34,463 bases of DNA from Candidatus Omnitrophota bacterium (GTDB lineage Bacteria > Omnitrophota > 4484-213): assembly GCA_021158625.1 (NCBI GenBank), contig JAGGUG010000007.1:1-34463 (forward strand), in the 5' to 3' direction. The position numbers were made by a program, and so were the translations under genes. The stretch's first letter is position 1. Each line of letters opens with the position of its first letter. This document shows positions 1 to 6,808 of this stretch, piece by piece. A model generated the notes under the pieces. That model had not been told where the DNA came from, ran no database searches, and saw only the letters and a program-made list of their open reading frames with translations.

Positions 1-1281
1 CCTCTCTTTTATCACCTTCTCATACCCCAATCCTGTAGGATGATAATACTTTTTTGTCGAAGGCAGGTACTCCTGCTCTACAAAATGCCCCTTATAGTTA
101 TGGGCGTATTTATACCCCCCTCGCCCCAATCTCTCTGCTCCTTTATAACTGCTTACTTTGAGATGGGTAGGAACCTCTAAAGTCCTGCCCTCCTGGACAT
201 CTTTGATTGCGGTCTCCAGGCCCTTATAAGCGGCATTGCTCTTGGGGGCGGTAGCGATATAAAGAGCGGCCTGGGCTAAAGGAATTCTTGCCTCGGGTAG
301 TCCAATAAATTCAGAGGCATAGGCAGCAGCATTAGCCACTACTAAGGCATTGGGGTCGGCATTCCCGACATCCTCAGCGGCGCAGATGACAATCCGACGG
401 GCAATAAACCGAATATCCTCTCCGGCCTGAAGCATCTTTGCCAGCCAATAAAGAGTAGCATCAGGGTCAGAGCCCCGCATACTCTTGATAAAGGCAGAAA
501 TGGTATCGTAATGCCCGTCGCCGGCCCTATCATAGACAACCGCTTTCTTTTGCATTGACTCCTGAGCTACTTTTAAGTCATAATAAATCTTTCCATCCCC
601 TTTTGGGGGAGTAGTGAGTGCCCCAATCTCTAAACCATTGAGCGCCCGACGAGCATCCCCGTCGCAAACCTCTGCCAAAAACCCAATTGCTTCTTGAGAA
701 ATAACCAAAGGAAGATCTCCCAAGCCCCTTTCTTTCTCCTTGATTGCTCTATCTAAAATTAACTTAATCTCATCTTTGCTCAAAGGCTTAAACTCGAAGA
801 TAGAGGAACGCGAAAGAAGGGGAGAAATCAAAGAGAAGAAGGGATTGTGGATAGTTGCCCCGATTAGAATTATATTCTGTTCTTCAATATCAAAGAGTAA
901 AACATACTGCTGATTTTTATTAAAATGGTGAATCTCGTCGATGAATAAGATTGTCTTTTTAGTTTGGGTTTGCCTTCTCTGCTGTGCCTCCCGAATAATC
1001 TTCCTTAACTCCTGCACATTAGAAGATATGGCGTTTATAGCTACAAAATGAGCGGCGGTAGTAGTGGCAATAAGATGGGCAAGGGCGGTTTTACCTGTGC
1101 CCGGGGGACCATACAAAATCAGAGAAGAGATACGGTCGGCTTCAATTAGTCGCCTTAACAACTTTCCTTTTCCTAAAATATGCTCCTGACCAACAAACTC
1201 GGCTAAACTCTGCGGCCGCATCCTCAACGCCAGAGGCAAATCCTTATCTTCTTTTTTAGAAAATAAATTGTTCATCTTCAT
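1..1281 (-). CDS. rarA: Replication-associated recombination protein A (RarA/MgsA), 3' end cut by window
   Basis: An AAA+ ATPase of the clamp-loader-like RarA/MgsA/WRNIP1 family that acts at stalled replication forks. The frame runs open from position 1281 to the window edge, showing 427 codons; the family is about 420 to 450 residues, so only a short C-terminal piece is missing. Visible are Walker A GPPGTGKT (about residues 58-65), Walker B ending in DEIH (about 115-118), a sensor stretch IGATIHNPFF, and the helical C-terminal region with DPNALVVANAAA. Two starts compete: ATG at 1281 and ATG at 1275 (MNNLFSKK). The first lies inside an inverted repeat and has a GCGAGG only 3 nt upstream; the second has better spacing. 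The gene follows the 6S RNA gene. Identification is firm; the exact start is not. Confidence 0.93.
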   Translation of the reverse strand, partial: MKMNNLFSKKEDKDLPLALRMRPQSLAEFVGQEHILGKGKLLRRLIEADRISSLILYGPPGTGKTALAHLIATTTAAHFVAINAISSNVQELRKIIREAQQRRQTQTKKTILFIDEIHHFNKNQQYVLLFDIEEQNIILIGATIHNPFFSLISPLLSRSSIFEFKPLSKDEIKLILDRAIKEKERGLGDLPLVISQEAIGFLAEVCDGDARRALNGLEIGALTTPPKGDGKIYYDLKVAQESMQKKAVVYDRAGDGHYDTISAFIKSMRGSDPDATLYWLAKMLQAGEDIRFIARRIVICAAEDVGNADPNALVVANAAAYASEFIGLPEARIPLAQAALYIATAPKSNAAYKGLETAIKDVQEGRTLEVPTHLKVSSYKGAERLGRGGYKYAHNYKGHFVEQEYLPSTKKYYHPTGLGYEKVIKER

Positions 1282-1305
1282 ATGCCTCGCTCCGCTCGGC
1301 ATATG
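1279..1305. repeat. Inverted repeat covering the rarA start codon
   Basis: Arms CATATGCC (1279-1286) and GGCATATG (1298-1305) form a perfect 8-bp stem with an 11-nt loop rich in GAGCGG. The first candidate start codon of rarA lies in the stem and the only purine-rich ribosome site lies in the loop and stem, so folding in mRNA could limit initiation. It may equally be just another dispersed palindrome. Confidence 0.6.
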
Positions 1306-1376
1306 ATTTTCACAGATTAAACTCCCGCTGGAAAATCTGTGTAGTCTGAATTTAATCGCTGTAATCAAGCATCGGA
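1306..1376. repeat. Dispersed repeat, TGATTACAGCGATTA family (family 3)
   Basis: Contains CACAGATT and AATCTGTG as inverted arms and then TTAATCGCTGTAATCAA (about 1352-1368), a word that recurs in either orientation at 19601-19615, 23221-23236 and, degraded, around 24127-24315. No coding potential was seen. Position is between 6S RNA and rarA. Confidence 0.5.
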
Positions 1377-1396
1377 ATTTAAGTAATTTCAATGCT

Positions 1397-1557
1397 AAAA
1401 AAAATCCCCACCCTGTCGTCCGAAGAAAACTTTTGAACCCGATTTCCAAGGTGGGTGCCCTGTTAGATACGACACATCGCACCTAAACGCAGGCTCCCTC
1501 AATCAGGTGTTGGCTCAAAAATTACTCTTCGTGGGCACGAACAAGGTAGGGAATCTA
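1397..1557 (-). ncRNA. ssrS: 6S RNA
   Basis: About 160 nt. The two ends form the long closing stem typical of 6S RNA: CCCTACCTTGTTCGT near the 5' end pairs with ACGACAGGGTGGGG near the 3' end, followed directly by eight T residues (1397-1404), which also gives an intrinsic terminator. The 3' half contains CACCCACCTTGG followed by GGGTTCAAAAG, closely resembling the conserved ACCTTG...GGTTCAAG segment of known 6S RNAs, and the middle holds the GAGCCTGCGTTTAGGTG type stretch flanking the open bubble. 6S RNA binds housekeeping RNA polymerase by imitating an open promoter and lowers transcription in slow growth. The neighbour downstream is rarA; from memory, 6S genes lie near rarA in some other phyla too. 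A covariance-model search would settle it. Confidence 0.86.
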
Positions 1558-1563
1558 TAAACA

Positions 1564-1597
1564 ATTATACCATATTTTTACCCAAAAGAAAAGTCAA
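1564..1597 (-). promoter_or_regulatory. Promoter of 6S RNA
   Basis: A perfect TATAAT at 1564-1569 (minus strand) sits 7 to 8 nt before the inferred 6S start near 1557. TTGACT at 1592-1597 is the nearest -35-like hexamer, but the 22-nt spacing is too long; with a 17-nt spacing the hexamer is only TTTTCT. The upstream part overlaps the last codons of pheT. Confidence 0.6.
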
Positions 1598-3756
1598 CGG
1601 CCAGTTGCTCCCAGCTTCTTAAATAACTCGTGGCGAATCTTGCCATCGATACTATTTATCTCTGCATCGGTCAAGGTTCTCTCTTTTCCCTGATACTCTA
1701 TAGAAAAGGCCAAACTCTTATATCCTTTGGGCACCTGTTCTCCTTGATAGATGTCAAATAGGTAAATATTGTTTATCAATTCCCCACCATTTTCCCGAAT
1801 GACGGAAACTATTTCCTTACACTTAACTTCCTCTCTTACCAATAAGGCAATATCACGACGCACACTCGGATACTTAAGAATAGGCTCAAACTCCTTCTTA
1901 AAACTTGCTAACTCCACTAACTGTTTAAACCCCAGTTCAGAGAGATATACATCCTCTCGGAGGTCGTAATGAGCCAGAATATCCTCGTTTACCTTTCCTA
2001 AAACTCCTATTTTTTTATCCCCTACTTTCAGAGCGGCGCAAAGATGAGAAAAAAGGGGGTCATCCTCCTCAACAAATAAATAATTATTCACTCCTAAAGC
2101 CAAAAGCAACTTCTCTACCGCTCCTTTCAACTCATAAAAATCCAATCTCTTCTTCCCCCGCCAACTATCCTCATCATTGCCAAATAGCGCTATCGCTAAA
2201 TGCTCATCCTCGCAGGGCTCTTCTCTTTCTCCATAATAATAAACCTTGCCCAGTTCAAAGATCTTTGCTCTTTTGGCCTGATGGTTAAGGTTCCAAGCGA
2301 GGATATTCAGGGCGTTAAAAAAAAGAAGCGGGCGCATTATCTCCTGCTCGGCGCTTAAAGGATTGGCAATAGAGATAATTCTTCTCTCCTGGTTTCCTCT
2401 ATCAAGAGCTTGCTTAGAAATTAAACTATTACTAATCACCTCCTCAAACCCGGAACTAATCAAAACCTCCTTTACTTTCTTATCTACAATCTTACTTTTC
2501 GCCTCTTTAAAAGAAGAGAGTTCTGCTTTTGGCATTGTCCGGGGGATATTCTGAAAGCCAAATATGCGGGCAATCTCCTCAAGCAAATCGCTTTCCCCCT
2601 CAATATCAGAGCGGAAATAAGGAACCTTTGCCCTCAATTTCTCTCTATCAGAAAAGGTAACCTCAAATTGAAGGTTGCCCAAAATCTCTTTTATTCTCTC
2701 TTCAGAGATATCTATCCCTAAAATCCGCCTGACTTGCTTATAACGCAACTCTACTTCCCTTTCTCCTCTCTTCTCTTCCCCTGCCTGAGCAATTTCCTCT
2801 GATTTACCTTGAGCTAATTCTTCTAATAACTCGGAAGCTCGCTCTGAGGCTAAATCTACTCCTTCTAAATTTACTCCTCTCTCAAAGCGGTAAGAAGATT
2901 CTGTAGAGATAGCTAATTTTCTGCTTGCTTTTCTTACCCGGGAGGGCTTGAAATGGGCACTTTCCAAAAGAATAGTATTTGTCCCCTCATCTATCCCCGA
3001 GTTCTCGCCGCCGATGAGCCCGGCGATTGCCAGTGGGCTCTCAGAATCGGCGATAACCAAAATCTCCTCATCCAATTCCTTTTCTTCCCCATCAAGAGTG
3101 ATAATCTTCTCTCCTTTCTTTGCTCTTCTAATTATTATTTTTTTCATTGGGGATTTGGAATCTGAGACCTGTTTTGGATTTCGGATTTCGGATTTCGGAT
3201 TTACGCCTTTGATTTTCTCAAAGTCAAAGGCGTGCAACGGCTGCCCCATCTCCAACATCACATAATTGGTAATATCCACCACATTATTTATCGGTCTTAA
3301 CCCTAAGTTGAGCAATCGTCTTTGCATCCATTGTGGCGATGGTTGAACCTTTATATTAGTTATTACTCTACCGGTATATCTCAAACATCCCTGTTTATCC
3401 TGAATCTCTATAGATACGGTTTTCGGTTTATACTTACCCTGCGGGTAAGTCCCCTGGCGGTTTTCGGTTTTCGGCCGCAACCCGCTTCCCGCAACCCGCT
3501 TCCCGTTCCCCATTGACCTGAAACCTGCAGCTTGCAGCCTGCAGCCTGTCACTGCCGCCACCTCGCGGGCAATACCCTGCACACTCAAACAGTCCGGGCG
3601 ATTAGGGGTAACCTCAATATCCAGAATCTTATCTCTATCTTCACCCTCAGAGATTGATTTAACCTCCAAACCAGCCATTGTCAATTTCTCGGCTAATTCT
3701 TCTACTGGTAGAGCAACATCTACATAATCTTTTAGCCAATTTAGGCTTACTTTCAT
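1594..3756 (-). CDS. pheT: Phenylalanyl-tRNA synthetase beta subunit, lacking the EMAP/OB tRNA-binding domain
   Basis: Beta chain of the heterotetrameric enzyme that charges tRNA-Phe. The N-terminus MKVSLNWLKDYVDV, the B5 region with VDITNYVMLEMGQPLHAFDF (about residues 160-179), the catalytic-like core and a C-terminal ferredoxin-fold anticodon-binding domain (about 620-720) are all recognisable. At 720 residues it is shorter than the usual 780 to 800. The EMAP/OB domain that normally follows residue 40 is absent: LEVKSISEG runs straight into EVTPNRPDCLS. Two stretches, about residues 72-112 and 184-204, are unlike PheT and are encoded by DNA matching intergenic repeats. pheS is not beside it; the upstream neighbour is a lipoprotein gene beyond a 220-bp repeat block. 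Start ATG at 3756. The family assignment is secure. Confidence 0.95.
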   Translation of the reverse strand: MKVSLNWLKDYVDVALPVEELAEKLTMAGLEVKSISEGEDRDKILDIEVTPNRPDCLSVQGIAREVAAVTGCRLQAAGFRSMGNGKRVAGSGLRPKTENRQGTYPQGKYKPKTVSIEIQDKQGCLRYTGRVITNIKVQPSPQWMQRRLLNLGLRPINNVVDITNYVMLEMGQPLHAFDFEKIKGVNPKSEIRNPKQVSDSKSPMKKIIIRRAKKGEKIITLDGEEKELDEEILVIADSESPLAIAGLIGGENSGIDEGTNTILLESAHFKPSRVRKASRKLAISTESSYRFERGVNLEGVDLASERASELLEELAQGKSEEIAQAGEEKRGEREVELRYKQVRRILGIDISEERIKEILGNLQFEVTFSDREKLRAKVPYFRSDIEGESDLLEEIARIFGFQNIPRTMPKAELSSFKEAKSKIVDKKVKEVLISSGFEEVISNSLISKQALDRGNQERRIISIANPLSAEQEIMRPLLFFNALNILAWNLNHQAKRAKIFELGKVYYYGEREEPCEDEHLAIALFGNDEDSWRGKKRLDFYELKGAVEKLLLALGVNNYLFVEEDDPLFSHLCAALKVGDKKIGVLGKVNEDILAHYDLREDVYLSELGFKQLVELASFKKEFEPILKYPSVRRDIALLVREEVKCKEIVSVIRENGGELINNIYLFDIYQGEQVPKGYKSLAFSIEYQGKERTLTDAEINSIDGKIRHELFKKLGATGR
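3145..3207. repeat. Repeat-derived in-frame insert in pheT (second)
   Basis: On the plus strand a tandem of ATTTCGG (GGATTTCGG repeated three times around 3176-3200) codes for NPKSEIRNPKQVSDSKSP in PheT, about residues 186-203, in the B3/B4 region just after the HAFDFEKIKG motif. The low-complexity tandem looks like spacer DNA and not like synthetase sequence. The frame is kept. Confidence 0.6.
3421..3543. repeat. Repeat-derived in-frame insert in pheT (first)
   Basis: Tandem GTTTTCGGTTTTCGG and CGCAACCCGCTTCC units plus CCTGAAACCTGCAGC; the last 15 nt occur again exactly in the spacer beside ktrB (about 5241-5255). The insert encodes about residues 72-112, a region where other PheT proteins have a variable linker. 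It remains open in frame over about 40 codons. Confidence 0.65.
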
Positions 3757-3761
3757 TGTTC

Positions 3762-3815
3762 ACCCTGTTAAATAATTCGCCTTGGCGAATTCCCCCTTTG
3801 GGGGATTAACAGGGT
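3762..3815. repeat. Three-arm junction repeat (family 2), copy 1
   Basis: Outer arms ACCCTGTTAA and TTAACAGGGT enclose two further hairpins, AATTCGCC/GGCGAATT with a TT loop and TCCCCC/GGGGGA with a TTT loop, giving a clover-like three-way junction. The copy starts 6 bp upstream of the pheT start codon. Confidence 0.75.
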
Positions 3816-3816
3816 C

Positions 3817-3875
3817 AACCCTGTAAATAATTTCGCCGAAGGGAATTCTTCCAGAGCGGCATTTAACAGAGTAAA
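3817..3875. repeat. Three-arm junction repeat (family 2), degraded copy 2
   Basis: Begins AACCCTGTAAATAATTTCGCC and ends ATTTAACAGAGT. The outer arms still pair, the inner hairpins are imperfect. It directly follows copy 1. Confidence 0.5.
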
Positions 3876-3903
3876 TTATAGCAATTTAGGCCTGATATTG
3901 TCA

Positions 3904-3961
3904 ACCCTGTTAATTCCGCCAAGGGCAAAACCCCGACTTATTCGGGATTATTTAACAGGGA
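3904..3961. repeat. Three-arm junction repeat (family 2), copy 3
   Basis: Outer arms ACCCTGTTAA and TTAACAGGG; inner hairpins GCC-AAG-GGC and CCCGA-CTTAT-TCGGG. It ends 17 bp before the stop codon of the lipoprotein gene. With copies 1 and 2 it accounts for nearly all of the pheT-lipoprotein spacer. Confidence 0.7.
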
Positions 3962-3978
3962 TCAACTCCAGAGGATTT

Positions 3979-4695
3979 TTACCTTAATCTTATCACTGCT
4001 TCAGAAACCTTATCTTCGGCAGTATTTAGAATTGCAAGCCTCAATTCAACATAATCAGCCCGGGGCAGAAATATGAAACCACTTATAAGATAGCCAGGGC
4101 GAATGGTTCTTCTTCCCCAATCCAAATAATGCATCTTTTCGGGAATATAAGAAGCGATGGAATCCCCGCCGAGAGCAGCACCCATAAAGGTGCCCATTGC
4201 AGCTCCTACTCCAGCCATCCTTCCTACCTCTCGACTATCGCCTCCACTGACTGCTCCCAGAGTTGCTCCGGCAACTGCCCCCACTACCGCTCCTGTTCCT
4301 GCTCCTTTCACTGCTCCTTTGGTCGTCTCAGAAGCCCTAATCCTCTCAACAGACTGATGCAAAGCATAAGCATTGTACATCGAGCCATCGTTACGCACGC
4401 CAAAAATTTGGCTTCGGTCTATTTGGACAGTCTGCTCGCTGTTATTTTTGACAATCAACTTTATCGGCAGAATGCCTATCTTTCCTAAATCAACATTAAA
4501 CTGCGCCCTTGACTGTTCCGGTGTGCTCAAAACTTCAGCCGCAATAACCACTCCGCCTACATCGGTACGGGTATAGTAATCACTCGGCGGTCTTATCGGG
4601 GTAACCCTGTCCTGAAAGGTGGCGCAACCGCTAATAATAGAAGCGAGAAAACAGATGACAGAGAACAGAGAAATCAAAAATAACCCTTTTTTCAT
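3979..4695 (-). CDS. Lipoprotein with glycine-zipper segment
   Basis: A 238-residue exported lipoprotein of unknown function. A signal peptide (MKKGLFLISLF..., hydrophobic to residue 20) ends in a lipobox ISGC with the lipid-bearing Cys at 24. A soluble domain of about 100 residues follows, then a glycine-zipper stretch (about residues 127-178) with repeated GxxxG spacings such as GAGTGAVVGAVAGATLGAVS, the kind that inserts in or crosses outer membrane. The C-terminal part is again polar. The ribosome site AGGTGAAAG precedes ATG 4695. Glycine-zipper lipoproteins are often linked to envelope stress, but nothing here proves such a role. Confidence 0.85.
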   Translation of the reverse strand: MKKGLFLISLFSVICFLASIISGCATFQDRVTPIRPPSDYYTRTDVGGVVIAAEVLSTPEQSRAQFNVDLGKIGILPIKLIVKNNSEQTVQIDRSQIFGVRNDGSMYNAYALHQSVERIRASETTKGAVKGAGTGAVVGAVAGATLGAVSGGDSREVGRMAGVGAAMGTFMGAALGGDSIASYIPEKMHYLDWGRRTIRPGYLISGFIFLPRADYVELRLAILNTAEDKVSEAVIRLR

Positions 4696-4728
4696 CTTTC
4701 ACCTCCAAATTTCACCAAAGTGAAATTT

Positions 4729-4858
4729 GATCCTGAGGGCACAGATCCTTTTCAGGATTAAATTCAGCAGAGTTGAATTTAGCCTATGGGAGTGCCCGAA
4801 GGACCTAAGGTTCTTCGTCGTTCGCTTATGCTCACTCCTCAGGATCAAAAATTTTTAC
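4729..4858. repeat. Multi-hairpin repeat (family 4) downstream of tRNA-Ser(GGA)
   Basis: Begins ATCCTGAGGGCAC, contains a GGAGTGCCCGAAGGACC block and closes with CTCAGGAT. It ends in an AT-only hairpin of arms AAAAATTTTTAC and GTAAAAATTTTT (4847-4858 and 4861-4872) whose last base is the terminal A of the tRNA CCA. The same body recurs at 4979-5093. The hairpin ending in T5 could act as the tRNA terminator. Confidence 0.7.
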
Positions 4859-4871
4859 AAGTAAAAATTTT

Positions 4872-4959
4872 TGGCGGAGAGGGAGAGATTCGAACTCTCG
4901 GTACCTTTCGGTACACGTGTTCTCCAGACACGCGCGCTCGGCCACTACGCGACCTCTCC
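4872..4959 (-). tRNA. tRNA-Ser(GGA)
   Basis: An 88-nt class II tRNA. The acceptor GGAGAGG pairs with CCTCTCC, the discriminator is G and CCA is encoded. The anticodon arm is CGTGT-CTGGAGA-ACACG (anticodon GGA, codons UCC and UCU), there is a long variable arm with GTACCGAAAGGTAC, and the T arm is GAGAG-TTCGAAT-CTCTC. Confidence 0.96.
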
Positions 4960-4978
4960 AATTCGCCTCTGGCGAATT

Positions 4979-5093
4979 AATCCTGAGGGCACGATCTATG
5001 GGAGTGCCCGAAGGACCTAAGGTCCTTCGTGGAGTTTATGCTGAGTGTAAATGAACTACTCAGGATCAAAAATTTTTACAAGTAAAAATTTTT
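4979..5093. repeat. Multi-hairpin repeat (family 4) downstream of tRNA-Arg(GCG)
   Basis: Second copy of the element at 4729-4872: outer arms ATCCTGAGG and CTCAGGAT, inner hairpin CGAAGGACCTAAGGTCCTTCG-like (here with 8-bp arms), then the same AT hairpin (5068-5079 with 5082-5093) whose final base is the last base of the tRNA-Arg CCA. Confidence 0.75.
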
Positions 5094-5169
5094 GGTACGC
5101 CTGAGAGGATTTGAACCTCCGACCTTTGGGTCCGCAACCCAACGCTCTATCCAACTGAGCTACAGGCGC
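5093..5169 (-). tRNA. tRNA-Arg(GCG)
   Basis: A 77-nt tRNA. The acceptor GCGCCTG pairs with CAGGCGT (G1-U72 wobble), the discriminator is A and CCA is encoded. The anticodon arm is TTGGG-TTGCGGA-CCCAA, giving anticodon GCG (codon CGC). The T arm GGAGG-TTCAAAT-CCTCT is canonical apart from an end wobble. Confidence 0.95.
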
Positions 5170-5171
5170 TA

Positions 5172-5271
5172 ATAAGCCACAGGCTTCAAGCTCCAAGCTA
5201 CAGGTTAAAAATCAGAAAATGATTTTCTTTAATCCTTGAAGCCTGAAACCTGCAGCCTGAGGCTTGCAGCC
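5172..5271. repeat. Dispersed CTGCAGG-type repeat between tRNA-Arg and ktrB
   Basis: Contains AGGCTTCAAG and CTTGAAGCCT as inverted arms, an inner AAATCA-GAAA-TGATTT hairpin, and CCTGAAACCTGCAGC, which is found exactly in the pheT insert. The element starts at the ktrB stop codon (TAGGCTGCAAGCC on the minus strand). Confidence 0.6.
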
Positions 5272-6662
5272 TATCCGACTAGCACCTCTCCTTCAGCGTA
5301 CTTATAAGTCAGCGGTTTCGCCTTACTAATCAGAGAGAAACCGACAGCTAAGGGTCCTACCCGTCCAATGAGCATAATGATGGAAAGGGTAAGCTTGCTG
5401 ACAGTGCTTAAAGAAGAGGTTATCCCGGTAGATAATCCCACCGTACCAAAAGCGGAAACAACCTCAAAAAAAATCTTTAAAAAATTCGTTCTTTCAGAAA
5501 CCAGCAATATCAATGTTCCCAAAATTACTACGAGAAGAGCAATAAGCCCGATACCAAAGGCTTTATTAATCGTCTTCTGAGAGATATGGCGATTAAATAG
5601 ATTTACATCCTCCCTACCTCTTAATAAAGCAAAAAGAGAAAGGAACATTATTCCAAAAGTAGTTGTCTTAATTCCCCCTCCTGTGCTTCCCGGGGAAGCG
5701 CCAATAAACATCAGAATAATTATAGTAAGAAGAGTAAAAGAAGGCAACCCCCCAATATTGACTGTACTGAAGCCAGTGCCCGTAGAGGCCGAGATAGTTT
5801 GAAAAAGCGAAGCCAAAAGGGGGTGCTTAAATAGACCTCGAGCAGAAGAAAAAACAGTCACTGCCCCGCTGAGCATAATTAGCGTTGATAATACCATAAC
5901 AAACTTGCTGTGAATTGAGAGACGCCGCGGCCGAAGACGATTAGTTATCTTAGTAAAAAGAGTGCGCAGATCATAGAGGACAAAAAATCCAATGCCCCCG
6001 GCAATACAAATGATGAATAGAGTCAGATTAAGCAGAACATTGCCCTGATAAGAAACAAAACTGTTTGAAAAAGGTGAAAAACCAGCGGTGCAAAAGCCGG
6101 AGATAGCGTGGAAAATCCCCAGATAAATTGCCCGCCCCAGGGAAAAATCCTGCATAAAATTTAATGTCAGGATAACCGCTCCTATGCCCTCAAAAAAGAG
6201 AGTGAATAAAATTACCGACCTAACAAATTTTATTATGTCTTCGGAAAGATGCCCCATTGAAGTATGAAAAAGCATCCTATGCTTCAGGGACAACCTCTTC
6301 CTCATCCCCAGAACAACAGAGACAACAAAAACCATATAGCCCAAACCACCAATCTGCAAAAGAACAAGAATAACTAATTGTCCAAAAAGTGAGTAAAAAG
6401 TCCCGGTGTCCACAACTGTCAGACCGGTGGTAGTAACCGCTGAGGTAGCCGTGAACAGGGCGTTTGTAAAGGTCTGCGAACTGCCCTTGCTCAGGGAAAT
6501 TGGTAAACTCAGCAGGACTACCCCGAGCAAAATAAGCAGAACAAACCCGCTAAGCAGAAAATGAACAGAGGTAAATCCCGTTAAAAAACCCCTCCGTTTC
6601 TCTCTCATAGAATAACTATCCTTGCTATCCGAGGATTTAAATTTTATTTTGGGAAGTTTCAT
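5271..6662 (-). CDS. ktrB: Potassium uptake channel subunit, KtrB/TrkH family
   Basis: Integral membrane K+ (or Na+-coupled K+) translocation subunit, 463 residues, with about 8 to 10 hydrophobic helices. The four pore-loop filters with their conserved glycines are visible: TTTGLTV, CTAGFSP, STGTGFST and GTVGLSTG. GASPGSTGGGIKTTTFGI marks the intramembrane loop region after the third repeat. The N-terminal about 35 residues are basic and cytosolic. The regulatory RCK partner (ktrA/trkA) is not in the window, so whether it is Ktr or Trk type is unresolved; the length favours KtrB. The first 8 codons (MKLPKIKF) recur almost exactly at 7452-7475. Confidence 0.93.
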   Translation of the reverse strand: MKLPKIKFKSSDSKDSYSMREKRRGFLTGFTSVHFLLSGFVLLILLGVVLLSLPISLSKGSSQTFTNALFTATSAVTTTGLTVVDTGTFYSLFGQLVILVLLQIGGLGYMVFVVSVVLGMRKRLSLKHRMLFHTSMGHLSEDIIKFVRSVILFTLFFEGIGAVILTLNFMQDFSLGRAIYLGIFHAISGFCTAGFSPFSNSFVSYQGNVLLNLTLFIICIAGGIGFFVLYDLRTLFTKITNRLRPRRLSIHSKFVMVLSTLIMLSGAVTVFSSARGLFKHPLLASLFQTISASTGTGFSTVNIGGLPSFTLLTIIILMFIGASPGSTGGGIKTTTFGIMFLSLFALLRGREDVNLFNRHISQKTINKAFGIGLIALLVVILGTLILLVSERTNFLKIFFEVVSAFGTVGLSTGITSSLSTVSKLTLSIIMLIGRVGPLAVGFSLISKAKPLTYKYAEGEVLVG

Positions 6663-6720
6663 TTCTATTTGTGTAAAAAGCGGACATTTCTACTTTGCCC
6701 TGGCGCCAAATGAAAAGCCC

Positions 6721-6749
6721 TTGACAAGACAAAATAAATATGGTATATT
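6721..6749 (+). promoter_or_regulatory. Strong sigma70-type promoter on the plus strand
   Basis: TTGACA (6721-6726), a 17-nt spacer, and TATATT (6744-6749); a perfect TATAAT follows at 6750-6755. It faces against every gene in the window and is followed at once by a small hairpin unit and a terminator, so it appears to drive a small RNA. Confidence 0.7.
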
Positions 6750-6755
6750 TATAAT

Positions 6756-6808
6756 GCCCTGAGAAATCAGGGTCATCAACTGCCCGTTGAAAAAGACGGG
6801 CTTTTTTT
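6756..6808 (+). ncRNA. Putative orphan small RNA of about 53 nt
   Basis: From the predicted start near 6756 the RNA would fold into CCCTGA-GAAA-TCAGGG (6757-6772), a stem capped by a GNRA tetraloop, then a 9-nt linker TCATCAACT, then the terminator hairpin. There is no room for a protein and no match to a family I know. It lies between ktrB and the NYN gene, both on the other strand, and its end overlaps the last codon of the NYN gene. The promoter and terminator are seen; transcription is inferred. Confidence 0.55.
6782..6808 (+). terminator. Intrinsic terminator, plus strand
   Basis: GCCCGT (6782-6787) pairs with ACGGGC (6796-6801) across an 8-nt loop and is followed by seven T residues. 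On the minus strand the T run is on the wrong side, so it does not serve the NYN gene. Confidence 0.85.

Noticed and set aside
1592-1597. TTGACT as a true -35 for 6S RNA
   Set aside because: Spacing to TATAAT is 22 nt, too long for a normal sigma70 promoter; kept only as a possible element.
4129-4488. Plus-strand frames opposite the lipoprotein and other minus-strand genes
   Set aside because: They mirror well-supported genes, are rich in Ser, Pro and Cys from the opposite strand, and lack ribosome sites. No plus-strand protein gene in the window convinced me.
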